64,000 nt of DNA, taken from positions 124,001-188,000 of the forward strand of contig DAOUEL010000078.1 in the NCBI GenBank assembly GCA_034430595.1. The letters run 5' to 3'. Position numbers and translations under genes: made by a program. Shown one piece after another: positions 56,949-64,000 of this stretch. The notes below the pieces were generated by a model, which did no database searches, was not told where the DNA came from, and worked only from the letters and a program-made list of their open reading frames with translations. This DNA is from E44-bin32 sp034430595. Lineage in GTDB: Bacteria > Chloroflexota > Anaerolineae > Anaerolineales > E44-bin32. Numbering within the stretch: the first letter of the stretch is position 1; the number at the start of each line of letters is the position of its first letter.

Positions 56949-59789
56949 GTGGCTGGTTTGTCCCGGGTTCTTCAAGCTGAAACGTTCGGTGCCATGCTCC
57001 GACTGCTGCGCCGCCAGGCCCAGCTGACCCAGATGGAGTTCGGTATCCAGGTTGGATACAGCGAGGCGCACATCTCGCGCCTCGAAGGCGAGCAGCGTAC
57101 GCCAGACCCGGTGATCGTTGCCACACGCTTTGTACCGGCACTTCGACTCGAAGAAGAGCCTGAGACCGCCGCCCGGCTGGTCGAGCTGGCCGATCGGGCC
57201 AGTGGGGGCATACTGCAGAGCCTGCACTATGCGACCTTGTCGGCGGATAAACACGAGCAGCTGGAGGAAGTTGGTGCGCTGGAATCTGTCCCTGCGCCGC
57301 CCAGCGTGGAGGTTGAACGAACGGATGCGTATGACCGTCTGGCGTCACTCGTGAATAGCCAGGGAGCTGCCGCCTTGATCGGAATGCCAGGCATCGGAAA
57401 AACTACGCTCGGGTCCCGGATTGCACGCGAGCAGAAGGATCCGGTTTTCTGGGTCACATTCAGCGCTGCGGTAAGCCCGACACTCGAAACGGTCATCCGG
57501 CAGCTGGCGCTCTTCTTACTGCTGGAGGGACAGGAGCAGGTCAGCTTCCTTCTCGGTTCAAGTACGCCGGCCCCCACGTACGATCAGCAGATCAACATCA
57601 TCGCTTCTGCATTGGCCGAGACCCAGGCGCTGCTCTGCTTCGACGATGTCCATGAGTTAAAGGAAGAACTCGCGTGGGAGGCACTGCGGTGTTGGATGAA
57701 GGTGCAAGGATTGCACTTCCTCTTCATCAGCCGTGAGGAGCTGCCTGGTCTTGGTATTCCACAATTGCGGTTGGAAGGCCTGAACCGGCAGGAAAGCGAG
57801 GCGCTAATTCTTGCCATCGGCAGCGGCCTCGAGCCGGAGCTCGCCGGAAAAATACACGGCATCACAGCCGGAAATCCGATGCTGATTCGCCTTGCTCTGG
57901 GCCAGATGCTGACCGGCAGGCTCTCTGCCGGTCAGCATCTGGATGAGCTGGCACTTGAACCGGCTGTCTCGGCCTACATCCTGGATGCCATCTTGAACGA
58001 TCTTCACCCTGCCACCCGCCAGCTGCTGGCGTGGCTGTCGCTCTTCCGCTTCCCACTCGATCTCTACCAGTCGGCGGTCGGGGATTGCCTGCGCGAGATC
58101 CTGCCCGAACCTGAAGCGCCGGCCCGGGCGATTGATGAAGCGCGCCGGCGCCAGTTGATCGACCGGCCAACGCAGGCTGCCCTGCACCCGCTGATCAGCT
58201 CGCATATTCAACACCGATTAAAGACCGAGCCGGGTAACCGCCGCCAGCTGCATCTGCACGCAGCCGAGTATCTGATGAGCGCCGGAGGCGGTGATGCAGC
58301 CGAGGCAGCCTATCACCTAGCCCAGGCCGGAGAATATGAAGAGGCCGTCGATTGGCTTACCGATCAGGTGAGCGATCTGCGCAACCGTGGGTTAGCAGCG
58401 GACGCAGCCCAGGTTGTTGACGAGATGCTGGCTGAGCTGCCTGGGCCAGGTAGCGATGTCAGTTTGCAGCGCAGGCTGCAGACCTTGCTGGGCGACCTGC
58501 TTGTGAATACGACGCGCGCGCAGGAGGCTGAAGAGGCGTATCGCCGGGCACTGGACCTCACTCCACGCGAACAGGTTGGGCCAGTCCACTGGTCCCAAAT
58601 GGCGCTGCGCCTGGCAAACTGCCTGATGCAGCGCACCAAGGTGCAGGAATCGCTCGATCTGCTTCGAGAGGCGCTGACCGTAATGGGGGAAGGGTCGCCG
58701 CTGGTCCGGATCCAGCTTTCGGCTTCCATGGCGCGGGCCCAGCTAATGACGACACAGCTGGCTTCAGCCGAGGAGAGCGCTCGGGCTGCGCTGGCGATGG
58801 TGAAAGAGGTCGAAGCCTTCGCTCCACATGCTGCTGCGGAAGCCAGTGGAGCTGCCCATAGCGTGCTCGGCATCATCCTGCGCATCCGGCGTGATTACAC
58901 CGGCTCGATTGAGCACTGGGACCAGGCGATACGGGCAGCCCGGCGAACAGGTCAGCTAGAGATGGAATATCGTTCGATGGTCAACCTGGCCGGTACCTAT
59001 TATGAGCAGGGCGATCTGGACCGTGCACTGGACATTTGTGAGAAAGCCCGGACAGGTTTGATTGCCATCGGAGACAGCTACGCGCTGGCACGGGTGCTCA
59101 ACACCATGGCGCTGCTGCATCATGTGAGGGCTGAACTTGACCAGGCTCTGGAGCGCACGATCGAAGCCCGCGATTTGAAAGCGCTCATTGGAGACCAGCA
59201 GGGATGGGCAAATAGCGAGGCGCAGCGCGCGATTATCCTGCTCAATCTCGGTCAAATCGAGCAAGGCAGGCAGGTGATCGAGAATGTTATCGAGGCCACT
59301 CGTGATACCGGTGAGCAGCGCGCTCAGGCAATCTACCTTGACACGCTCGGCATGGCACAATCGCTGGATGGGGATGGGAAGCAGGCCGAGGTCACGCTCG
59401 AGCGTGCGCTCGCGATCTCGGGGAAACTCGAGGACAACCGACTGCGCGGGAACCTGGAAAATCACCTCGTCCAGGCTTATCTGGAACAGGGAAAACTGGC
59501 CGAGGCTGAATCGCTTGCCTTCGGGACAACTCCGGATGGCGCAGGCCCGGAAGTCGAACTTGAACGGGAGCTCAACCGCTCGATGGTGCTGGCGGCAAAG
59601 GGTGAGACCCTGCAGGCAATCGAGGTGGCAGATTCCGCTGCTAAACAGGCAAGTGATGAGGGCTTCCAGCTGCTGGGGAGGCTGGCTGAACAGCTCGCCG
59701 TTTCCGCATCCGAGCGGCTGGACGGGGTCGAACTCCTGAGACGAGGCTGGGTGCTTCAAAGCGGAAAAACCCCCAAGCAGCGCCTTTAA
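56949..59789 (+). CDS. XRE-STAND-TPR transcriptional regulator
   Basis: A 946-aa protein: XRE/Cro helix-turn-helix (about 11-65; LLRRQAQLTQMEFGIQVGYSEAHISRLEGEQRTPDP), an NB-ARC/STAND ATPase (about 115-430) with Walker A GMPGIGKTT (about 145) and Walker B LLCFDDVHEL (about 228), and a C-terminal array of TPR-like helices (about 440-940). Such STAND proteins act as signal-gated switches that oligomerise with ATP when a ligand meets the TPR region. GTG start, with GAGGAG 11 bases upstream. Divergent from the surface cluster, so it probably controls it. Confidence 0.8.
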   Translation: MAGLSRVLQAETFGAMLRLLRRQAQLTQMEFGIQVGYSEAHISRLEGEQRTPDPVIVATRFVPALRLEEEPETAARLVELADRASGGILQSLHYATLSADKHEQLEEVGALESVPAPPSVEVERTDAYDRLASLVNSQGAAALIGMPGIGKTTLGSRIAREQKDPVFWVTFSAAVSPTLETVIRQLALFLLLEGQEQVSFLLGSSTPAPTYDQQINIIASALAETQALLCFDDVHELKEELAWEALRCWMKVQGLHFLFISREELPGLGIPQLRLEGLNRQESEALILAIGSGLEPELAGKIHGITAGNPMLIRLALGQMLTGRLSAGQHLDELALEPAVSAYILDAILNDLHPATRQLLAWLSLFRFPLDLYQSAVGDCLREILPEPEAPARAIDEARRRQLIDRPTQAALHPLISSHIQHRLKTEPGNRRQLHLHAAEYLMSAGGGDAAEAAYHLAQAGEYEEAVDWLTDQVSDLRNRGLAADAAQVVDEMLAELPGPGSDVSLQRRLQTLLGDLLVNTTRAQEAEEAYRRALDLTPREQVGPVHWSQMALRLANCLMQRTKVQESLDLLREALTVMGEGSPLVRIQLSASMARAQLMTTQLASAEESARAALAMVKEVEAFAPHAAAEASGAAHSVLGIILRIRRDYTGSIEHWDQAIRAARRTGQLEMEYRSMVNLAGTYYEQGDLDRALDICEKARTGLIAIGDSYALARVLNTMALLHHVRAELDQALERTIEARDLKALIGDQQGWANSEAQRAIILLNLGQIEQGRQVIENVIEATRDTGEQRAQAIYLDTLGMAQSLDGDGKQAEVTLERALAISGKLEDNRLRGNLENHLVQAYLEQGKLAEAESLAFGTTPDGAGPEVELERELNRSMVLAAKGETLQAIEVADSAAKQASDEGFQLLGRLAEQLAVSASERLDGVELLRRGWVLQSGKTPKQRL

Positions 59790-59836
59790 TAGAGTCGGTT
59801 CCTCTGCATGGTGTGCTTATCAGGCGAGCGCCTGGT

Positions 59837-60445
59837 TTACATTCTAGGTCGCATCCAGAGGCGTGGGATCAGTCGTGGAACCTGCTTGCGGTATTCGATA
59901 TAGGCTGGGCCGAACTCGCGCACGAGCCGGCGCTCCTCGAACACGCTCCCGAGGTACAGATAGACGGATATTCCAAGGTTCAGCGCGAGTACACTGGTCG
60001 TCATGACCGGCGTGAGCCAGATGAAGAGCAGGCCTGCGCTGTAAAGCGGGTGGCGGACGTAGCGGTAGATTCCACCTGTCGTCAGCTCCGCCGCGGGAGC
60101 CAGAGCATTTTGGGTCAGCTGCCTAAGCCCGAGAAAATGCCAGGGATCGGTCTGGCGCAAACCGGCCAGCAGCAAAGCCACAGCCAGGGCTTGTCCCAGG
60201 GTCGAAAGGAGCGTCCAGGGCAACGGGATGGTATATAGATGCATCCCGGGGTAAGCAGCCGTGATGGCCAACACGGGTAAAAAGCTCAATCCCCCGACGA
60301 TGTTGTAGAACAAACGGTAGAGGCGAGCAGCGCCTGATCCAAGGGCAACCTCTGCAAGCCGCTTGGCCCGGTTCGTCGCCAGCAGGCTGTGCAAAACACC
60401 GTATAGCATAACGGCAAGCAGGGTGAGGATCGGACCGGCTATCAT
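59837..60445 (-). CDS. ICMT/NnrU-like integral membrane methyltransferase
   Basis: A 202-aa protein with five helices. The C-terminal signature GIYRYVRHPLYSAGLLFIW and FEERRLVREFGPAYIEYRKQVPRLIP is that of isoprenylcysteine carboxyl methyltransferase-like and NnrU/MddA-type enzymes (SAM-dependent, membrane-embedded). The substrate, which could be a thiol, a lipid or something else, cannot be told. ATG 60445 follows GGAG by six bases; an ATG at 60457 is possible. It is convergent with the STAND gene. Confidence 0.75.
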   Translation of the reverse strand: MIAGPILTLLAVMLYGVLHSLLATNRAKRLAEVALGSGAARLYRLFYNIVGGLSFLPVLAITAAYPGMHLYTIPLPWTLLSTLGQALAVALLLAGLRQTDPWHFLGLRQLTQNALAPAAELTTGGIYRYVRHPLYSAGLLFIWLTPVMTTSVLALNLGISVYLYLGSVFEERRLVREFGPAYIEYRKQVPRLIPRLWMRPRM

Positions 60446-60470
60446 CTCAGTCTCCATGCTTCAACGTCAA

Positions 60471-60501
60471 CACGAGGTGGCCATCAATTGGCCACCTCGT
60501 G
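60471..60501 (-). terminator. strong stem-loop downstream of the DUF2892 gene
   Basis: CACGAGGTGGCCA (60471-60483) and TGGCCACCTCGTG (60489-60501) form a perfect 13-bp stem with a 5-base loop. On the minus strand it lies 33 bp after the DUF2892 stop and just before the methyltransferase gene. It is followed by TTGACGTTG, so the T tract is weak. Confidence 0.65.
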
Positions 60502-60533
60502 AAGGAGCTTCCGCCCCGGGGTGAAATGTGATT

Positions 60534-60767
60534 TTATTCTTCGATCTTCGCTCGTAACTCTGCCCCTCGAAACGGTGTCCGCAGGAAAAGCGCGCCGATG
60601 ACGCAGACATCGAAGACTCCCGCCAGAAACGGAACCGCGCCGACAACGGCCAGGACGATGCCCCAAACTCCCTGGACGAGGAAGATGCCGATTGCGATCA
60701 GCGCCGCGCCGGCGATGATGCGAATCCAGCGGCCTAAATTGCTTGACATGAATCTTGCAAATCCCAT
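60534..60767 (-). CDS. DUF2892-like small membrane protein
   Basis: A 77-aa protein: MSSNLGRWIRIIAGAALIAIGIFLVQGVWGIVLAVVGAVPFLAGVFDVCVIGALFLRTPFRG matches the two-helix DUF2892 family, with the R-I-I-G start and conserved C-x-x-G-A-L-F-L region. ATG 60767 is chosen since GGAGG lies five bases upstream; the frame extends to 60824. The family often accompanies rhodanese or redox proteins, and a thioredoxin-VKOR gene lies 115 bp upstream on the same strand. Confidence 0.75.
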   Translation of the reverse strand: MGFARFMSSNLGRWIRIIAGAALIAIGIFLVQGVWGIVLAVVGAVPFLAGVFDVCVIGALFLRTPFRGAELRAKIEE

Positions 60768-60881
60768 TTTTGCCTCCATAGCATGTGCACAATCCCTGTG
60801 CATTACATTGGATGCGAGCGCCATGCGAATCGTTACATACCCATCCGGTCCCTGCCTGCTCGATAAGGCTCGGCCCTGGTG

Positions 60882-62105
60882 CTAGAGGGGCGCATTCATT
60901 TTCTGCCTGTCCGGGTCTTCGGGCCGATAACGGGCTCTGGCCGGGCTGACGCTGAGCAGCATGATGGCCGTGATCAGAATCGCTGATGTCAGACACCACG
61001 CGCAGCTCGCTCCCAGCACAAACGGTTCGAGGAAGGTCAGGTAAAGCGAGAATAAAGTCCCCAGCACGCTGGCTGCAAATACGCCAAGCACCGCCGGACG
61101 GGCTGCTGCCGGTTGAGCATAGCGGGCAGTTAACCATCCGATAAGAATGACCGCGTATCCAGCCACGCCGAGGAATCCGTTAGGGATGCCCAACAACAGC
61201 CCCGAGTACTCACTCCGGGCGACGGTGTTGCAGTCGCCGACCGGACCACAGGCGGCATCGTTCCCCGAGACCGCAATATACGCCAGATAGCCGGCGACCA
61301 CGATCCCTGCAATGGCCAAGGGCGGGATCCAGATCGAGACCGGCTCTGGCCGGCGGGGGGCGAAGCGCCCGCTCCAGCGCAGGCCGACGGCAAGCACGCT
61401 GAGCAGCATGCCGACCAGAACGACAATGGCAATCGAATTGCCGGCAGGGTCGAGCATAATGCGCTCACCAAGAGGCAGTTCGGCAGGATTTCGATCCAAC
61501 GCCCCCGGAAGTGCTGCCGGCTCCTGCGTGGGTGCTGCGCTGGTCGCGCCAGTTGCCTCTGTCGGTGTGGGTGCTTCCGGAACTTCCTGGCCGGGGAACG
61601 GCTGCAAGGCCTCGATATATGCTGCCAACCCGGGGATATCCGGCCAATTGATTCCACCGCTGCCCAGGGCTTGCTCGGCAATCAGCGGCAGCTGCTCGGG
61701 GATATCGACGGACCCGGTAAGAATCGTGTCCTCGATGACGAGCAGAGGAACGACCCAGTTTTCCTGCGGGATTGAGTAGCGTTCGATCGCCGCAGCATAA
61801 AGTGCGTTCCCGAGTTCGCTGGCGGTGTCGACGTAAAGAACCTGGAGTGCGTTGCCCAGCAACGCAACCAGTGGAGGCGTATCCTCGCTGGTCGGATCGT
61901 AATCCTCGCCGTAGAAGTCCCAGGTCACGCTGCTGTTAAATTGCTGCGAGATCTGGGGCATGTAGGTCGTGATGACCAGTTGACAGTGCGGGCATGTGGG
62001 GGAGTAGAACAAAACCGCTCGAACAACGTCGGTCTGGGCCGCGACCGGGGTGCCGGGCGCGAGCATGATCACCAGGGTCAGAATTGTGAACGCAATGCGT
62101 TTCAT
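60882..62105 (-). CDS. thioredoxin-VKOR fusion, disulfide-bond oxidoreductase
   Basis: A 407-aa protein with a signal-like N-terminus, a thioredoxin-fold domain (about 25-155) with C38-P-H-C41, a Pro/Thr/Ala linker, and a VKOR membrane domain (about 215-395) with the loop pair CGPVGDC and active site CAWC. VKOR reoxidises DsbA-like thioredoxins using quinone, so the fusion could make disulfides outside the membrane by itself. The order, thioredoxin first, is the reverse of the cyanobacterial VKOR-thioredoxin fusions. GGAG precedes the ATG. The many Cys-paired exported proteins in this window are plausible clients. Confidence 0.8.
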   Translation of the reverse strand: MKRIAFTILTLVIMLAPGTPVAAQTDVVRAVLFYSPTCPHCQLVITTYMPQISQQFNSSVTWDFYGEDYDPTSEDTPPLVALLGNALQVLYVDTASELGNALYAAAIERYSIPQENWVVPLLVIEDTILTGSVDIPEQLPLIAEQALGSGGINWPDIPGLAAYIEALQPFPGQEVPEAPTPTEATGATSAAPTQEPAALPGALDRNPAELPLGERIMLDPAGNSIAIVVLVGMLLSVLAVGLRWSGRFAPRRPEPVSIWIPPLAIAGIVVAGYLAYIAVSGNDAACGPVGDCNTVARSEYSGLLLGIPNGFLGVAGYAVILIGWLTARYAQPAAARPAVLGVFAASVLGTLFSLYLTFLEPFVLGASCAWCLTSAILITAIMLLSVSPARARYRPEDPDRQKMNAPL

Positions 62106-62148
62106 ATTGGCTCCAAGGGCTGGAAGTGGACTGCAGTATGAGCAGAGA

Positions 62149-62874
62149 TTATACCGTTCCCCGGGACCGATGCAGATCCCAGAGCCTGCTGCAGGCAGCC
62201 TCCAATCTTGACAGCAGCGGTTCCCCTCCTCCGGTTGTTACGTCGTCCTCGTTTTCAAGGGTGAAGTAAGGGACGTTCACTCCGGCGCTCTCCAGGTAGC
62301 CACTCGGGGCGGATGCAAATAACATCCAATCATCCTCCCTGTACAGCCGTTCCATCTTTTTATCGGACAGACCGTGTTCAAGGATGCTGTCCGGGCGATT
62401 CGGGTTATAGCGAGCGCGATTCTTGCGCAGCGATTCAGCATAGGACACCTGGACGTACAGGCTGACAGCCTGGCCCAGGATCGTTAGCCCCAGGTGTGGG
62501 TAGGCTTGGCGATAGCCGCCGTGGGAGGCGCCGCGCGAGAATTCGATCACCACGGTGTGCATACTGCCGTTGTCCCGCCGGTACTTCTCATACTCCTGGG
62601 CCAGGCGGCGAATGAGCAGGTGCCAGTAATCATCAGTCAGGAAGTAGCCATCTGGTGTCGTGTACAGACGGGGACGCTGGAAGACGGTTTCCAGCAGCAT
62701 ATCTTCTTCGAACCATGTCCACAGCATGGGGAAGTCGTCCAGGATGTATATCGGACCGATGTGAAATTGATCGAGGCGCTCCTGATCCGGGATTTCGCGC
62801 AGGGCATGGATGATCTCGCTTTTTCCGGCAGCCGGACGGGCGTTAAGGATCAAGATTGGAAAGTGGGATTGCAT
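62149..62874 (-). CDS. P-loop NTPase-like protein of unknown function
   Basis: A 241-aa soluble protein. Near the start ILILNARPAAGKSEIIHAL looks like a kinase-type P-loop (A-x4-GKS). Acidic residues follow in IYILDDFPMLWTW, then VVIEFSRGASHGGY and a basic YAESLRKNRARYNPNRPDSILEHGLSDKKMERLYRED segment reminiscent of a lid. This suggests a small-molecule or nucleoside kinase, but no family is recognised. GAGGAGA precedes the ATG. Its operon context is not informative. Confidence 0.6.
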   Translation of the reverse strand: MQSHFPILILNARPAAGKSEIIHALREIPDQERLDQFHIGPIYILDDFPMLWTWFEEDMLLETVFQRPRLYTTPDGYFLTDDYWHLLIRRLAQEYEKYRRDNGSMHTVVIEFSRGASHGGYRQAYPHLGLTILGQAVSLYVQVSYAESLRKNRARYNPNRPDSILEHGLSDKKMERLYREDDWMLFASAPSGYLESAGVNVPYFTLENEDDVTTGGGEPLLSRLEAACSRLWDLHRSRGTV

Positions 62875-63046
62875 TAAGTTCTCCTCGCAAATTGAAGGAC
62901 AGCGGTTCCATTCTGGTGTGCTTGTCCGGAGAGGTCAAGTCCCATCGGTGAGCGCCTCTTGGGCTGCATGGTAGAATGACGACGCGGTCAGGCTTTTGCC
63001 GACGAACGATCACCAACCTCCGTACCAAAAAGGAGCCAGCCTCTGA

Positions 63047-63511
63047 ATGAACGTCGAGGACAATTGTGTCTTTTGCGGCATCGCCCGCGGCCAGAGTGAA
63101 GCGAGTTTCATTTATCAGGATGAGCTTGTTTCCGCATTCATGGATCTTTTTCCGGTAACGCCAGGGCATATTCTGGTCATTCCCAACGAGCACTTTCAGG
63201 ACTTCAGCGACGTCGAACCGGATACGGCTGGGCGCATGTTGATTCTAGGAAGGGCGCTGGGGGAAGCGCTGCGAAAGAGCGGCTTGCAGCTGGAGGGAAT
63301 CAGCTACTTCCTGGCCGAGGGTGCGGCCGCGGGCCAGGCGGTGCCCCATGCACATCTGCACATCATTCCGCGCTTCCCTGGCGATGAATGCGGACTGCGG
63401 CTGCACACGGGCCTCCCCCGCAGGGCAACGCGTGACATCCTTGAGGTGCATGCACAGAGCATCCAGAATCTGCTTCCGGGCGATGTGATGTCCAGCGCCG
63501 GCCAGGCCTAG
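63047..63511 (+). CDS. HIT family hydrolase
   Basis: A 154-aa histidine-triad protein. The N-terminal CVFCGIARGQSEASFIYQDELVSAFMDLFPVTPGHILVIPNEH is typical, and the triad HAHLHIIPRF carries the catalytic His. HIT enzymes hydrolyse nucleotide phosphoramidates, AMP esters or dinucleoside polyphosphates. The Cys pair may be part of a zinc site. GGAG lies about 12 bases before the ATG, a long gap. It ends eight bases before the next gene. Confidence 0.88.
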   Translation: MNVEDNCVFCGIARGQSEASFIYQDELVSAFMDLFPVTPGHILVIPNEHFQDFSDVEPDTAGRMLILGRALGEALRKSGLQLEGISYFLAEGAAAGQAVPHAHLHIIPRFPGDECGLRLHTGLPRRATRDILEVHAQSIQNLLPGDVMSSAGQA

Positions 63512-63519
63512 GGGGCGAC

Positions 63520-64000
63520 ATGCCGGTAGGGCGTATTTGTATTTATTGCGGTTCAAGCGACCAATCCAATTCGACCTACTTTGATGCAGCCCGAAAGATG
63601 GGAGAGGTGTTGGCTAGCCGCTCGATCACGCTTATCTACGGCGGAGGCAGGACAGGTATGATGGGCATCCTGGCCGATGCAGTGCTGGAGAATGGGGGCC
63701 AGGTGATTGGCATCATTCCAGAGTTATTCGATACTCCAGCCCTGGTGCACCGCGAGCTGACGGAGCTGCAAGTCGTCCGATCGATGCACGAGCGAAAAGC
63801 GCGCATGGCCGAGACGGCAGATGCCTTTGTCGCTCTTCCGGGTGGTTTCGGCACATTCGAGGAGTTGTTTGAGATCCTGACCTGGTCACAAATCGGGCTC
63901 CACCGCAAGCCAATCGGTATTTTGAATGTGGACAGTTACTTCGACCCCCTGCTGGCCTTGATCGATCACGCACGCTCAGAAGGCTTCATCTACAGCGAAC
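63520..64000 (+). CDS. LOG family protein (Rossmann-fold, TIGR00730-like), cut by window end
   Basis: The frame runs 160 codons from ATG 63520 into the window edge without a stop. It starts PVGRICIYCGSSD, continues with LIYGGGRTGMMGILADAVLENGGQVIGIIPE, and contains the signature ALPGGFGTFEELFEILTWSQIG, the PGGxGTxxE motif of LOG/lysine-decarboxylase-like phosphoribohydrolases that release bases from nucleoside monophosphates. Catalytic Arg/Glu region (HERKARM) is intact. GGGGGCG lies just upstream, after the HIT gene stop, suggesting an operon. Confidence 0.88.
   Translation, partial: MPVGRICIYCGSSDQSNSTYFDAARKMGEVLASRSITLIYGGGRTGMMGILADAVLENGGQVIGIIPELFDTPALVHRELTELQVVRSMHERKARMAETADAFVALPGGFGTFEELFEILTWSQIGLHRKPIGILNVDSYFDPLLALIDHARSEGFIYSE

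Noticed and set aside
56539..57348. Full-length 269-aa minus-strand frame reaching into the STAND gene
   Set aside because: Only its last 66 codons have a ribosome site and sensible composition; the rest is antisense to the XRE domain.

Overview
The window looks like one contiguous chromosomal segment of a GC-rich bacterium, most likely a Chloroflexota (Anaerolineae-like) member. This is inferred from the many lipoproteins with Thr/Pro/Ala-rich linkers, a TreT-type trehalose synthase, GAF proteins with many membrane spans, PIG-V-like and GT39 membrane glycosyltransferases, and a large XRE-STAND-TPR regulator. No rRNA, tRNA, CRISPR array, transposase or prophage was seen. Most genes have a good Shine-Dalgarno. 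Canonical -10 boxes (TATAAT) are easy to find.

Layout. 1-1.5 kb: membrane glycosyltransferase. 1.5-9.8 kb: a complete phosphate-starvation locus, phoB-phoR, a small unannotated unit (25-aa ORF and zinc-ribbon protein), then pstS-pstC-pstA-pstB-metallophosphoesterase-phoU, closed by an intrinsic terminator. Two Pho-box-like arrays of identical geometry precede the small unit and pstS. 9.9-11.2 kb: TreT-like synthase. 11.2-16.2 kb (minus): YceI-type lipoprotein and a MacA/MacB-like efflux operon with a lipoprotein. 16.5-26.7 kb: Ca2+-type P-ATPase, nitrilase-family amidase, MgtC/DUF4010 protein, thiolase, lipoprotein-MFS-membrane protein operon, DUF1684 protein. 26.9-33.4 kb: dnaK, branched-chain aminotransferase, membrane proteins, a three-DnaA-box cluster, and GlgC. 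33.5-38.8 kb: GPH/SLC45-like MFS transporter, and a peptide/nickel-type ABC importer (binding protein plus two permeases, no ATPase here) whose binding protein appears circularly permuted. 38.8-39.0 kb: a cluster of REP-like palindromes. 39.1-44.5 kb: MscS channel, GT2-Rossmann fusion, PIG-V-like enzyme, membrane-GAF protein, cupin lacking a standard start codon.

44.6-59.8 kb is the most unusual part. Nine minus-strand genes encode almost only exported proteins: two large paralogous secreted proteins, two paralogous LamG/DUF1080-like lipoproteins, an Ig-like lipoprotein, an HEXXH metallopeptidase-like lipoprotein, a DUF3558-like lipoprotein, a small membrane protein and a 66-aa leader gene. 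They are transcribed divergently from a 946-aa XRE-STAND-TPR regulator across a palindrome-containing control region. I do not recognise this as a described system. It looks like a regulated cell-surface or secreted assembly.

59.8-64 kb: methyltransferase-like membrane protein, DUF2892 protein, thioredoxin-VKOR fusion, P-loop protein, HIT hydrolase and the start of a LOG-family gene cut by the window edge.
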